This document shows, piece after piece, positions 1 through 12,508 of a DNA stretch of 64,000 nt. Position 1 is the stretch's first letter; each line of letters starts with the position of its first letter. Origin of the DNA: Seiridium cupressi (taxonomy: Eukaryota > Ascomycota > Sordariomycetes > Amphisphaeriales > Sporocadaceae); assembly GCA_036674765.1 (NCBI GenBank), contig JARVKI010000028.1, positions 1 to 64,000 of the forward strand, in the 5' to 3' direction. Below the pieces are notes generated by a model, which saw nothing but the letters and a program-made list of their open reading frames with translations, was not told where the DNA came from and did not search any database. The position numbers and the translations under genes were made by a program.

Positions 1-84
1 TTAATATATTCAATTTTTTTTATTTTAATAGATTTTCTATTTTGATGTCAGCTATTAAAAAAACCCCTTTCGAGTTCCATTCCG

Positions 85-109
85 CCCCCCCCCCCCCCCC
101 CCCCCCCCC
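85..109. repeat. Poly-C homopolymer tract
   Basis: An uninterrupted run of 25 C residues read directly from the sequence, in an otherwise AT-rich setting. On the minus strand it is a G tract able to form a quadruplex. The exact length of such a run is easily wrong in an assembly. Confidence 0.95.
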
Positions 110-894
110 ATTATATCGAGTCACGCATTTGGCTTCTTGCCGCGGTATCTGATTGGCAAGGGAAATAACACATGAGGGGCATACCTTATCAGAGTTCACG
201 CAACTGGAAGATGGTTAGTCAGTGGACGATGTGGAGTATAATCCATGGTACAGTAGCACCGGATAGACTTGGCAAACATAGTCTAGCGCAAACGACAGGG
301 TCTAGACATTCTCTCGAGCTTCTACGTGCTACCAACTTTTGCATCATCTCGCAGACCTCCAATTGTTGGAACTGGATCTCCGATCCCGTCTCAACCTAGT
401 CTCCCTCGGAATCATTACCGATATTTCTCGGTCCTAGCAGCGCCATTCGTCGGAATACCCAGGCGACCCCGGATCTTGGCTTATCTATGGAGCCCGCCTA
501 GGACCTAGCCGCTTAAGATTTGGAGCGGCATTGCTTACGACAACTCTATCATCCACGCAACCTCAGATTGCCTCGACAAACTGGACCATGGAGGGCCTCG
601 AGCCGACGGGCCAGTATGAGAGAACTTTTTCGGAGCAGAAGTAGGCTTTCAGATGCTGCCAGGCGGGGGCGGCACTGCATGGTAGATCAGGGGTCCCCCT
701 GGCTGGTGGTGCGGAAGAAGCTGGCGTACAGGTGCAGCCCGCAGATATCGTTGATTGTAGCTTCCCCCACATGGATTATAGATTCAGGTGCTGGTTGCGG
801 GCCTTGCCGATATCTCGAGCATGAAATGGGTTATCTTGATGGTTGACAAATTTTCCGAGACTCTCGCAAGACACCGCAGCCTCCGAGGGCTGGG

Positions 895-900
895 TATATA
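895..900 (+). promoter_or_regulatory. TATA-like element before the amine oxidase gene
   Basis: TATATA at 895-900, about 110 bases upstream of the ATG at 1010. Spacing would suit a TATA box with a short leader, but there is no transcript evidence and such hexamers arise by chance. Confidence 0.3.
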
Positions 901-1009
901 GAGACATGTGATATCAAGTCGATTACTATGTCTGGATATCCCGGTACTCCAGAACTCTGTTCAATTCCATCCTCGTGAATCCACTGCACATCACAAGGGC
1001 CTGGCCAAG

Positions 1010-3523
1010 ATGAGACTGACAGCCTTCTCCAGTCCGGGGGCCGTGGCCACCGCCGCCCTCGCCCTTCTCTCCGCTGCCGACCTTGCCTTTGCCCGGCCGA
1101 GCCCTGAGCCCAAGGTCCCGGCCCGCATGCAATGGTCCCACAACCGAGGAAAGAAAATCGCCAGGAACGCTTTGAAACTAGCACTCGAGGGACGCTCTTA
1201 TACCAATGCCACGGCTGCAGCCTGCAGCACTTCACAGGCAAACCCCATCACTGCTCCCCAAGACAATGTTTGGGTTGGCCTGTCTGATGCCGAGGCTGTA
1301 TCTGTTGTCGCATGGCTCTTCGGACAGGAGAGCCTCAACCTGACAGAGACAGAAGATGCTGGAGAATGGGATAATACTGTGTAAGTGTAACCAGTACTCA
1401 CTGTCTTTCTCGGACCAAATACTAACGTGTTCAATAGTCTGTTGGTTGAGCTTCAAATCCCCAACAAGACGGATGTTATATCACACATTGATGGTGGTGG
1501 TGCGGCTCCTGAGAGATGGGCTCACGTTGTCCTCGATTACCGTGCAACTACAGAGCCTTATTACCAAGATCTCTTAGTTGGCCCTCTGCCGCTGAACAAC
1601 GCTACTGCTAGCATCCAGCCTCTTGAGTATCCGTACACCCGCAAGACAGAGGGCAAGATCCGCAACTTGGATGCCGACTCTGAGACATTGTCATCCGAGT
1701 GGATATACCATATTGGTGCCTCGGTAGCCGACATCACTCAAGACCTTTGGGGCGGTCAGGCCGTGGGCCTTGACAATGATACCCTAGACATCTGGGGTAT
1801 TGACCCGCTATGGCAGGATGATGGTCGTATCATCCGCTGGGATATGTTCTGGAATCTACCTGAGGGCTTCTACGATAGCGAGACACTGCTACCCTTGGGC
1901 CTTTACTTCAAGAGTGATATCACTGGCCGCGATCCTAGCCAGTGGAAACTCGAAGGTTGGCTGTACAACAACATTTTCTATGAGACGACCGAGGAATTCA
2001 GGACGGCTTATTGGAATGGGTCTATCCCCAAGCTTGGTGCCAACGTTGATGCCTCCTGGGCTCACACCGACCCTGCCAATGTCAGCATGCCATACGATTC
2101 CAGCTATCCTCCCACCTCCATCGCTCCGTCGGGGGCCCGCTACGGCGTTGATTTTGAGCGCAAGTATGTCGAGTGGATGGAGTTCAGCTTCTACATTGGT
2201 TTCTCGCGTGACGTTGGTATGACCCTCTACGACATCAAGTACAAGGGTGAGCGAATCCTGTACGAGTTCGGACTACAGGAGGCGCTCGCCCATTATGCGG
2301 GTGGGGATCCTGTGCAGTCTGGAACGTCCTACCTGGACACTTTTTACGGCTTCGGTCCTTACGCTTTCGAGCTGATCCCCGGATACGACTGCCCCGAGTA
2401 TGCCACCTACCTCAACTCGACCTTCTACGTCTCTGAAACGACCCATACCCATCTCAACAGCATCTGCTTGTTCGAGTTCACCACAGACTACCCCATCCAG
2501 CGACACTCGACTAGTGAATACGTCTCTGCAACCAAGAACACCCACTTTAGCATCCGCTCGGTCTCGACAGTCGGCAACTATGACTACATGTTTACTTACA
2601 GCTTCATGCTTGACGGCACCATCTCTGCCGAAGTCAGAGCCTCAGGTTACATCCAGTCCGCCTACTACACCACCGGTTCCGACTACGGCTTCAAGATCCA
2701 GGAGAACCTTTCTGGCTCTATGCATGACCATGTGTTGAACTTCAAGGCTGATTTTGATATCCTGGGCACCGCCAACTCGATCCAGACCATGACCAACACC
2801 GCCGTCTCTAAGGTCTACCCCTGGTCCAACGGCAAGGCTCGCAACACCATGCAGCTGGTTCGCGGCTTCATCAACAACGAGGACCAGGGCCGCTTCAACT
2901 GGGCAGCCAACAACGCCCAGCAAATCCTAGTGGTCAATAAGGAGGAGACGAACCAGTGGGGAGAATACCGTGCATACCGGGTCCTGCCCATGTCGGGCGC
3001 CATGCACCTGACGGTCGAGAACTCGAGCAACCTGGTTAACGCGGCCCACTGGGCCGAATACGACGTCCAGGTGACGCAGCAGCACGACTGGGAGCCGCGC
3101 GCTGCGCACCCGTACAGCTCGCAGGACGTCAGCGACCCGCCGATCAACTTCAACGAGTTCTTCAACGGCGAGTCGCTCGACCAGGAGGACTTGGTCCTCT
3201 GGCTCAACCTCGGCATGCACCACGTGCCGCACACGGGTGATCTGCCCAACACCGTCTTCACCACGGCGCACGCCGGCATCCAGTTCATGCCCAGCAACTA
3301 CTTCGACATCGACCAGAGTCGCAACACGGTCAATGCTGTGCGCATCAATTACTCGAATGGTACGGCGACGGATGTCGAGACGTTCGGGCAAAAGGACGAC
3401 ACTTGCTCACTGGATTTTACTCCGGTCGAATACGACTTGTACTCGTATAAGGGCGACGTTGTTGTCAGGAAATTCCCTTATGATCCCAACAACCCTTATT
3501 ATGAGACAGACTCGATTGTGTAA
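1010..3523 (+). CDS. Secreted copper amine oxidase (primary-amine oxidase)
   Basis: Exons 1010-1380 and 1438-3523 give 818 residues; the 57-nt intron has GTAAGT, CTAAC and CAATAG signals. Copper amine oxidases deaminate primary amines to aldehydes with release of H2O2 and ammonia, using copper and a self-made topaquinone. The topaquinone motif is NYDY, with precursor Tyr about residue 505. The HxH copper ligands are in MHDH (about 553 and 555), and the third copper His is probably in the later GMHHVPH segment. YLDTFYGFG (about 421-429) should hold the catalytic-base Asp. The N terminus (MRLTAF, then an Ala/Leu-rich stretch) looks like a signal peptide, and there are many N-glycosylation sequons, so the enzyme is likely extracellular. 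I chose ATG 1010 because it starts the signal peptide; an open frame upstream lacks one. Family assignment is firm; the substrate is unknown. Confidence 0.93.
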
Positions 3524-4725
3524 GCCTATCATAAATGGCAAGTCAAAATACATAGCTTGAGTAATATACCATAATTTAATATCCTTCGTTCCATGTCTAT
3601 TCTTCCAAGAATAACCCTTGTGAATGAATACCTGAAGTTTTTTTTTCTCTCTCTCTCTTTTCTCTTTAGCCGTCAAGCTGCCAATTGGCCTTGATGGAAG
3701 CCGTCCGCAGATTGGGTCAAGCCTATTTCTCATGGGGCCTCTATAAGTGTTGCAATTATTGTAGAGCAACAATATTATCGTCAATGGGTTTGTCATTTGA
3801 AGACCACATAAGGTTACGGCTAATCGGAACTGCCGCTACGATTTGGATGATTTCAAATTTATCATAGCCATGGACTGAAAACCGACGGGTCTAGTGGACG
3901 CATTATACGCAGTATCTTTATTCCCCTTCACAACGGTCTATAGGCGTCCAAATATTTTCTTGCCCTCGCATAGCTTGAAGAAGGACAGAATAATTATTTG
4001 GTGGGCAAGACTCGGCCGAGCTCTACCTATCCACATAAATATATATATATATATCTCCCGTCTGATACATGAGGTAATGCCGGCCAATCTGTTATGCCAC
4101 TAGCATTCGTGCATATGCGTTGGCATGTCGCGACTGTAGCAAAGGCTCCAAAACAGGATACGCATGATCATTCCTCGGGAGACCTCAGACGAACTAAACT
4201 CACGTGGGAAGTGAAGAGTATATGAGTTCATTGCATTCCTATTTGAATCTATATACTCAAGTCCTAGTGCATTAGGTTTCCATCTCGTACGAGTAATCCC
4301 TGATCCGTCCATGATGCCGAACTCCAATGCGAAATGCAAACCCAGCAATGTGGGATTTCTTGAACGAAGGTCTGTCGACCAGAACCGAATATGGACTGCA
4401 ATAAATACAGTGTACAGCATAGGGGTATCTCTGGGCATGCATGTAATGCATTGCTTTTTCCAACAACTCAAGGTCGCACGTGTGCGCCTGACCCGTTCGC
4501 TTTTTTAACAGGTGTTCTCTCCGTGAGGAGGAATGGTCGACATGATAGAAGTGAAGATTGCAAGCGAGTGCGGGCCTAAACCTCAACCATCCTCCATTAC
4601 CGACCAGTGATTCTATGATCCACAACTCCGAGGCGCCCTGGTGTCTTTGAAGTCTTCCATGCCAACGTAATATGACATAACGCCGTATCGTGATTCTACA
4701 ATTGATGCTTGAAATGCAAGTTCGT
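3524..4725. other. Intergenic DNA between two convergent genes
   Basis: This holds the 3' flanks of the amine oxidase (+) and LCB2 (-) genes. A pyrimidine-rich tract (about 3638-3666) and an AT dinucleotide run (4039-4054) are the only obvious structures. No gene is supported. Confidence 0.6.
4039..4054. repeat. (AT)8 microsatellite
   Basis: Eight AT units in intergenic DNA, read directly. Confidence 0.9.
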
Positions 4726-6735
4726 CTATACCAACTTCACCTTGGAGTCAGCGACGCCATTTGCGATGACGTCCTCTAGCTGCCATCGAGGGGCCTCGTA
4801 TGACTCCTCCAGACCATTCTCCTTTCGCCATTCCGCTTCGTTCTCCGGGGTGATACCGTGGGGCAGTTTTTGCCCACCAGCGATACCAGTCGAGAACTTG
4901 AGTTGCAGGATGTCACCAACCTCGTCGCAGGCCGCCAGAAGGCGATCCATGTCTTCCTTGTTGTGGGCAGCCGAGACACAGAATCGGGCACGAGAGCTGA
5001 TCAGTGGTGTCGCCGGGTATCCAACGACGACCACAGAGATCTTGCGCTTCAACATTTCGTGGCTGAAGGCAGACATCTTGCCGGGGTTGTACAGAGGAAC
5101 AGGGATGATAGGCGAGTCGTCATGGCCGTAAACGATAAGTCCCAGGCGCTTAAGTCCCAGACGGAGATATCGAGAGTTGAAGGCAATTCGTTGCAAGCGT
5201 TCCTCACCTTGACCGGGGATGAGTTCTCCAGTGATGAGCTTCAAGGAGGCGAGAATCTGCATCAGAACCGACGGAGCAGGAGACTCTCCCAACTGCGTGG
5301 CAGCATTGACACTTCGGAGTTTGGCGATAATGTGAGGGTCAGCTGCAACGTAACCACCGTTCGCACCGAAGGATTTCGTCAGCGTTCCCATGAGAATATC
5401 AACCTTGGCGGGATCAATGCCGAAGTAGTCGCAGACGCCGCGTCCATTGGGACCGAGAGCACCGATACTGTGAGCTTCATCGACAAAGAGGTAAAACTTG
5501 TAGGTATCCTTGAGCTTCAGAATTCCAGGAAGATCGCACATGGTGCCTTCCATCGAGTAAAGACCCTCCACAGCGACCAGGATCTTCTTCCACGGGCGAT
5601 GAGTGCGGGGCTGGCCCTGAGCAATGGCCTCGCGCAGCTTCTTCTCCAGCTCCTCCATGTCATTGTGCTTGAAAGATCGGACGACGGCGCCGGAGAGACG
5701 AGCACCAACACGAATGGAAGCGTGGTTAAGCTCATCTGACATGATAAGGCAGCCCTTGGAAACTAGAGCAGGGAAGGAGCTGGCATTGGTCACGAAACCC
5801 ATGGAGAAAACCATGGCAGAGGGCTTGCCAACAAACTTGGCAACCTCCCTCTCAACCTCGACGGCGAGGTCAGAGGTACCAACATCGCCGCGGGGACTGC
5901 AGAAGCTGAGGCCATATTTGCGAACACATTCATCCACGGCATCAGCGCAAGGACCATCCGACTGGGCAAAACCCAGGTAGTTGTAAGAGCTCAGATTGAG
6001 CGTCTCGTTGTTGGTGCCAGTGAACTTGTAGGAGCGATTATAGTCACTGGAGACCCGATCCATGAGGGTGATGTAGCGACCTGGAACGCCGGTAGTCGGA
6101 CGAGCGAAGCAGTCGTCAATACGCAGTTTCAGTCTCCGAACGTAAAAACTGTCGAAATCGTCCGTCAGAGGCGCGTAGCCATTGATTGGCTTCACACTCT
6201 TGTACATGGGATTCTTGCTGAATCTCTTGCCAAAGAAGTCGCGGACGTGGCCGAGGGCAATTAGGAGCAGGTAACTAATATATGTGGTGAGAACGAAGTA
6301 GTAGGGAGGCTCGTCGATTACGGGGGCCTTCAGGGCCTCTCCGTGGTGCTTGCTAACATAGCGGTGGCTTGGGTGGTTCAGAGGGCCGAATTGAGCATCG
6401 GCACGTCTCTTTGACGTGATCTCCTCGGATGAAGGTGGCTGGAAGAGGGTCGTCGGCGGCTCATCGCTATTAGGTTCACCGGCGGTAGCGGTAGAGAGCG
6501 AAATTGTAGGAAGCGAGAGGCTCGGAGCGGTGATGGACCGTGTCGAGTTGTTCTGCATGGCCATGAGCGCCTGCTGGGCGGTCTGCTGGTGCTCCTTGGT
6601 CCGTGGCGAAGCAGAGAAGAACTGACTTAGACGGTTGCCCTTTGAGGTGGACGGTCTCCTCTCGCCAGTCCTTTCGGTCTCAGGCATCATCGTGGTGGTC
6701 GAGGATGTAAAAGGTAAGGAGATTCGACGGGGCAT
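4726..6735 (-). CDS. LCB2: Serine palmitoyltransferase subunit 2 (LCB2)
   Basis: A single open exon from ATG 6735 gives 669 residues. LCB2 is the PLP-bearing catalytic subunit that works with LCB1 at the ER membrane. It condenses L-serine with palmitoyl-CoA to 3-ketodihydrosphingosine, the first step of sphingolipid synthesis. Visible features: a Ser/Thr-rich N-terminal extension (about 1-120) typical of filamentous fungi; a hydrophobic segment about 145-164 (YYFVLTTYISYLL) as membrane anchor; then an alpha-oxoamine synthase fold with DEAHSIG (about 419) and the PLP lysine in GTLTKSFGANGG (about K454). The open frame continues upstream of 6735 to 6882 but has no ATG. A plausible splice acceptor at 6869-6871 (minus strand, TTAATAG) points to a 5'-leader intron. 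I therefore chose MPRRISLP as the start. Confidence 0.95.
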   Translation of the reverse strand: MPRRISLPFTSSTTTMMPETERTGERRPSTSKGNRLSQFFSASPRTKEHQQTAQQALMAMQNNSTRSITAPSLSLPTISLSTATAGEPNSDEPPTTLFQPPSSEEITSKRRADAQFGPLNHPSHRYVSKHHGEALKAPVIDEPPYYFVLTTYISYLLLIALGHVRDFFGKRFSKNPMYKSVKPINGYAPLTDDFDSFYVRRLKLRIDDCFARPTTGVPGRYITLMDRVSSDYNRSYKFTGTNNETLNLSSYNYLGFAQSDGPCADAVDECVRKYGLSFCSPRGDVGTSDLAVEVEREVAKFVGKPSAMVFSMGFVTNASSFPALVSKGCLIMSDELNHASIRVGARLSGAVVRSFKHNDMEELEKKLREAIAQGQPRTHRPWKKILVAVEGLYSMEGTMCDLPGILKLKDTYKFYLFVDEAHSIGALGPNGRGVCDYFGIDPAKVDILMGTLTKSFGANGGYVAADPHIIAKLRSVNAATQLGESPAPSVLMQILASLKLITGELIPGQGEERLQRIAFNSRYLRLGLKRLGLIVYGHDDSPIIPVPLYNPGKMSAFSHEMLKRKISVVVVGYPATPLISSRARFCVSAAHNKEDMDRLLAACDEVGDILQLKFSTGIAGGQKLPHGITPENEAEWRKENGLEESYEAPRWQLEDVIANGVADSKVKLV

Positions 6736-9160
6736 CTCTTGAATGGCGGTTGAATGTCGCAGGCGGGATTGATTCGGTATTTCAGTGCTGATGTTCCGAG
6801 AAGCTGCGATGCGATTCAAGCGATGCTCAATCAGTGGTATGAAGCGTGCGTCCGTGTCGCAAAGCACTCTATTAAGAAGCAAGAAGATTAGCCATTAGTT
6901 TAGATGTGTGGCAAGCGTAGCAACTGCAGTATGAGGCGGGAGGCGGGGACAAGCTGTTGTTCTGATTGCAATGCAGTGGGTAACACAGCCTCTTCTGGGT
7001 GGTTCTGCTTTGGAGAGAACCAGTGCGCAGATCCCGGGTCGTCACGCACTCCAAGGTGGCGTTGAACGAAAACGGATTTGAAACGTCAAGTTTGTTGCTC
7101 TCTTTTAAGGTTTGCTAGGTAGGTGCTTGGTATCTTGAGTGCGTAGACTTACCAAAAACAGCGAGGCTACCACGAATTATTCCAGATTATTACGATTATT
7201 ATTGTTGTGTGCGAACTTCGAATCTCTCCGAAGTGCTCGTCGTCGTCGCCGTCTTGGGGAATTAGAGGACACAGCTGTTTCAAAAGCTATGCTAACGCTG
7301 GATTGGCGACGCCAGTCTTTGGTCACAGCCAGATGTGGTACTTCCGTCTGGAGGGGCAAGGCGTCCCGTGTTTTGCTGCAAGGAACGGTCGTGGTGTGGT
7401 TTGGCAGGATCGGGCAACTGGCGGTAAGGAGTGTGTTGTAGGCTCGGTCGGTGGCTGGGACGAGGCCAAGCTTATGGACTGGTCGATTAGAGTTGCTTCC
7501 GAGTCAAATACAGCACAACACCAATAACAACGGGCGCGATCTGCAAAAGATGCACGAGAAATGTCCTTCTCGGCAAACAACACAGAAGACGACGGCGGCG
7601 AGGAGCTTCACGAACACAACAGCAACGATCCGGTCCGTGGAAGGGGGGAAAGGAAGAAAGGGATTCCGGCGAGAGCTGGGAATGGGTAGATCTAATTTAG
7701 AGGAGCATGCTATGACCCCTATGAGAAGCACAATTTTGCAGCAAACCCACCCAGCCTTTGATGGGCCCCTGGCACCCTGCACATCCAAATTCCGGATCAT
7801 CCGTGGGCACCAACCCAATTGGCATGGATTCCTCGTCGGCATCCCACCTCGCGAGATTCGTCCATGAAACCCGATGGCCGCATTCAGGCCTCCCAGGCTG
7901 TTGTGCCTGTGCCCACTGTATCGACCGACTCCCATGCGGCCGCCGCCTCGGCGTCGACTAAAGGCCGACTCTCCATCGAGGGCCCTGTAGCGTCCTCAAT
8001 ACCAGTCTCTCAAGACGCCTAACTACAGCCTCTTAGATTTGCACATCACTCATCACCGGGCACCAAGGGTATGGCGTTGGAGAATGCCCTGGAGGACTGA
8101 CATAAGCGTGCAATTGATTACCTAGGTACTCATTAGTTTCGCATCCTCCGACACTGCCTAGTGCATGTCATGTCGTCAATCTCCAAGGTCAATTCCAAGG
8201 CTGCTAGCACTATTGGCACTACCAACAGCTCGTCATCATCATGCAGAGCATCCAACGGCTGGCCTGATGGCGATGAAGTACCGTAAGGTAGGCAGCATGG
8301 GCGTCGGGTGTCAAGTAAACTTAAAACGGCCAGGTACAAGGAGCCGGTCCGGCACTCTCTTGAGCTTGGGGCGCTCTCCCCATGTTTAAAATTGCCAAAT
8401 TGCACAGGATCTGGGACAGCGCGTTAGCGCGGTTCTGCACGTTACGCGAGGCGGCTCAATCGAACGAGCATCGACATGCTCGGAAACTTCGGATCACAGG
8501 CGAACCAACCATGGGTGAGTAATCCAAGTATATTGTGAGACATATTCCGTAAGCGAACTTTACTTGATAAGTTAACTTGAAGTACTACTTGCATGCTATC
8601 CTTCATTGGCGAGAAACAAGCTCCAGAGCCTTGCGCAGGCGAGAGCTGTGTTTGTGACCATGTTTTGGAGCTCTTTCTTCTTCAAGCCTCGGTAGTCGGC
8701 GTGTACCAATGGTATCCATTAAAACACCGCTGCAGCAACAGAAGCAATGGTGAAGTGCATGTTTCCCCGATACCACCACATTCAATTAAAAAGGGCGATC
8801 CGTAAAAGGGCAAAAGCAGAGCGACAATGCATTTTATGTATAGAGCACGACTACCCAGAAGGACTTGGATGAGCCGCTGCTAGCCACCAATTGATGGCTG
8901 CAATCCCTCTTCGGAAATCCCATCAGCTTCAAGAAGGTGCCGACTCTCCACTCCCCGTCAGAAGCCGAAATCGATTCCGCCCGAATTTTAGCTTCGTTCG
9001 GAACCCCGATGTACGGAATGTGGACCTGCAACAACTGAGTATCGTGCTCCTTTTTTGTGCGTGGTATCCTCGAGTCTCGCCGTCAAAACATTCGATTTCC
9101 TTGCCTTTTCTTGCTTTTCTGTCTCATACTCATAGCCGGGAACCGTTGTCAACTGTCAAA
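6736..9160. other. Divergent intergenic region between LCB2 and acetoacetyl-CoA synthetase
   Basis: About 2.4 kb separate two divergent start codons, so this holds both promoters and leaders. On the minus strand a branch-like CTAAC/CTAAT stretch followed by TTAATAG at 6869-6871 suggests a leader intron for LCB2. Open frames here are short, overlapping and motif-free. Confidence 0.55.
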
Positions 9161-11698
9161 ATGGGTTCTCAGGTTGATCCGCTTGAGCTATGGCGGCACC
9201 CGGATCCAGAGTCTACCCGCATGTGGAAGTTTCTACAGCACGTCAAGACCAAGTATCGTCTAGATATTGATGATTATCCGGGCCTTTACAAGTGGTCAAT
9301 TGAGAACGTTGCGGCCTTCTGGGAAGATGTCTGGCATTTCTGCGCCATCAAGGCTTCAAAGCCATATGATAAGGTAGGCTGATACCCAAACAAGTGACCT
9401 AGATATCACATAGTACAGGGTAGAAGGACGGTTGTTGCGGCGAGGAAATTACCACTCACTTCTATCTGCCTTCTTGCATCAACTAAGGAGATACCACCAT
9501 GTCGTCGCCATTCATTTGTTTGAAGTCAGCGGATGAATCTGAACGAGAAAGGGGCCGTGAGTTCAACGAGTCTTATCATGGAAGTTGTGGTTATATGCAA
9601 GTTGAACACTCCGGTGGACCTTGGGCGCCATCCATACAGAAACGCCACTTAGTTTTAGAGAACATACCTCGGATAGGCACCATGCCCTTCGATGTCGCCG
9701 TGTTTGAACCATATCCCAATGAGACTAACATTATGCTAGGTTCTTCCTCCCAAGGCACCAATGTATCCACGGCCGGACTTCTTTGCTGGGTCTTTGTTGA
9801 ACTTTGCCGAGAATATGCTCTTCCATGAGAACGCCAGTCTTTCCGACTCATCACCGGCAACTATCACGATAACAGAGGTAGAGGGCCAAGAAACCACCAC
9901 AACCTGGGCAGAACTTCGTGAGGCCGCACGGAAGTGCTCCAACGCGCTTCGGGCTGCAGGTCTCAAATCCAACGACATAGTCGCGGGCTTCGTGTCGAAC
10001 CACCACCAGGCCATCATTGCCATGTTGGCTGCGGCATCCATCGGCGCCATATGGACCGGCATCAGCCCTGATAACGGCGTCAGTGCCGTGCTGGACCGCC
10101 TGGCGCAGATTGGACCCAAAATACTCTTTGCGGATAATGGTATGATTTACAATGGCAAATCGTGGTCTTCGACCGCCAAGACTCTGGAGATAGTCGATGG
10201 GCTCAAGACAAAGGGGTTAGAGCTCGTAGTGGTCATTGATAATATCGCCGTCGACCTGGGATTAGAGGAGGTCAAGGCAAAAGGGGTAGAGTCCGTCGGG
10301 TACGAGGATTTCCTGAGTAAAGGAGCGGATGGTGGCGAGTTGCGATTCGAACAGCTCCCTCCTTCTCATCCACTCTACATCCTCTACTCGAGCGGCACGA
10401 CCGGCCTCCCCAAAGCTATCGTGCATACTGCCCTTGGCACGTTGATCCAGCACAAGAAGGAACATTTCCTCCATTGCTCTGTCGACTCGAGCTCCACCAT
10501 GCTTTACTATACTACGACCTCCTGGATGATGTGGCACTGGTCAGTCGCGGCCCTGGCTTGCGGTGCGACACTAGTTCTATACACTGGTTCACCCTTCAAA
10601 CCACACGGCTACCTCTCCGTACCCAAGCTGCTGGCCAAGTACAAGGTAACGCACTTTGGGACATCGGCAAGCTATCTCACCACGCTCGAGTCGAACAACA
10701 TCTTTCTCGAGAAAGAAGGCATCGACCTTCCGCACCTCCAGGCCATTTACTCGACCGCTTCCCCACTACCGCCTTCCACCTTCTCGTACGTATACAAGGC
10801 CTTTCCGCCGCGAATCAACCTCGGGTCCATCACCGGCGGCACCGACATCATTTCGCTCTTTGGCGCGCCGTGTCCGCTGCTGCCCGTCTACGCGGGCGAG
10901 ATCCAGTGTGCCGGGCTCGGCATGGCGATTGGTGTTGCCGACTCCATCACAGGCGACCCGACGCCCGGCGAGGACGGCGAGCTCGTCTGCACAGAGCCGT
11001 TCCCATGCCAGCCGCTTACCTTCTGGGGCAAGGAAGGGGATGAGAAGTACAAGGCAAGCTACTTCGAGCGCTTCGATATAAAGAAGGACGGAAAGGGCCC
11101 CATTTGGCACCACGGTGACTTCGTCCGCATCGACAGGCGCACTGGCGGTCTCACCATGCTCGGCCGCTCGGATGGAGTGCTCAAGCCCAGTGGTGTGAGA
11201 TTCGGGTCCGCCGAGATCTATAACATCCTGACCAAATACTTTGGTGGGGATGTCGAGGATGCCGTCTGTGTGGGGAGGAGACGGGAGACGGACCGGGACG
11301 AAACGGTGTGCTTATTCTTGGTTATGAGCGAGGGGAAAACGTTCAGTGAAGAGTTGGCTGAGAAGATCAAGAGCACCATCAGGAAGGAGTTGAGTCCTCG
11401 CCATGTGCCGGGCGTTGTTGAAGAGGCCGGAGGTGGCATTCCGAGGACTGGCAATGGAAAGAAGTAAGTTGGTTCCATCGCCTGACACTTGGGAGGGAAT
11501 ATGGAGGGCATCTATTGCCAACAACATAGGCCCCGAGTACTGACCAGCACCCGCAGGATCGAAGTCGCTGTCAAGCAGATCCTCTCGGGCATCAACATTA
11601 AGACAAACGCCAGCGTCGCCAACGCGGAAGCCCTGGAATGGTTCCAGAATTGGGCAGCGCGGGGGACGAAGAGACTGCATTCGCAGGCCACCAAATAG
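9161..11698 (+). CDS. Acetoacetyl-CoA synthetase (acetoacetate-CoA ligase)
   Basis: Exons 9161-9373, 9740-11463 and 11557-11698 give 692 residues. The enzyme is a cytosolic member of the adenylate-forming (ANL) superfamily. It uses ATP to convert acetoacetate to acetoacetyl-CoA, linking ketone-body carbon and leucine breakdown to acetyl-CoA and sterol metabolism. Seen: the family N-terminal domain (LWRHPDPES; then LNFAENMLF just after the first splice); the P-loop-like YSSGTTGLPK at about 287-296; the WHHGDFVRID region; and the C-terminal catalytic lysine in GNGKKIEVAVK, which is rebuilt exactly across the second intron (AA|G). Intron 1 is 366 nt, long for this window, with ACTAAC shortly before its CTAG end; splicing there joins KPYDK to VLPPKAPM in frame. 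ATG 9161 has a good context (CAAAATGG). Confidence 0.93.
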
Positions 11699-12508
11699 AG
11701 GCAAAGGCAATAAACAATAACCCGATCATGGTACTTATTCCAATCATCTACGGGACTTCGCTTGAGAGATTTCCAATATCACGTCTTAACCCCTTTTTAG
11801 GTCACTGACCGTTACCGGCCCTAGATTTCAACAACAGGAGAGACAAAAATATATTGGGGTATTTGTTTTCACTACTCAAAACAGATAAGCTTTCTCGAAG
11901 AAACAAAGAGAATCAATGATGAAAAGCCCAACATCAAAAGGAGAGCCATCCAAGATTGGTTTCAAATCTTCTGACGTTATCGAGAAAACAATTGTGAACA
12001 AACTCATTGTCCCCAAGTATCTCTAAAATGTCACCAGACAGCTGCTGTTTACTCGATAATCACATGCTGCTAAGCGGATGATGTATCATTAGGATTATGA
12101 AAATATCTTGCACTTCTAGGTGGAGAAATATCGAATGCCACTCCCTTTTCTCAGTTGCCCAACCTCTACACGTTTCTGAAACCCGATTTAGGGGGGATCT
12201 GGATTTTTATTCATGATGTGATTTCGTGATATGAAGGTCATGCAGTGTTCGTCCAGATGGCTAGTCCATCCGGCGCGACATGCTCATCTTCTCTGGATAA
12301 AGGTACTGACATGGAATCTAAGGCTGTGACATCGGGTTGTTCTCTTCAGTAGGGCCACTTCACATCCAAACCAAAGGTTTATCGACGTTCTTCCGTTGAT
12401 GTCAACTGGGTTCATATTTCAGGTCTTGGGTACGTTATGTGCCAAGATCGAGTGCAGCCCGCCCACGTTCTGGGCTGCTCCTGGGTGGCGTTCTCGCCTG
12501 GTAGTTGT
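11699..12508. other. Intergenic DNA between convergent genes
   Basis: This holds the 3' flanks of acetoacetyl-CoA synthetase (+) and RanBP1 (-). Composition is AT-rich to moderate and no open frame has support. Confidence 0.6.

Larger units (their letters stand above)
1..1009. other. Intergenic DNA upstream of the amine oxidase gene
   Basis: No gene is supported here. The stretch opens AT-rich, then carries a 25-base C tract (85-109). Short open frames between 170 and 850 are mutually overlapping and have no recognisable motif. The last ~120 bases are probably promoter and leader of the amine oxidase gene; a TATATA stretch at 895-900 lies about 110 bases before its start codon. Confidence 0.6.

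Noticed and set aside
520..846. 108-codon frame before the amine oxidase gene
   Set aside because: Arg-rich chance-like composition, with competing open frames on both strands. No homology signal recognised.
4858..5739. 293-codon plus-strand open frame
   Set aside because: It lies wholly antisense to the LCB2 catalytic domain, and its reading follows from the codon bias of that gene. No motif of its own.
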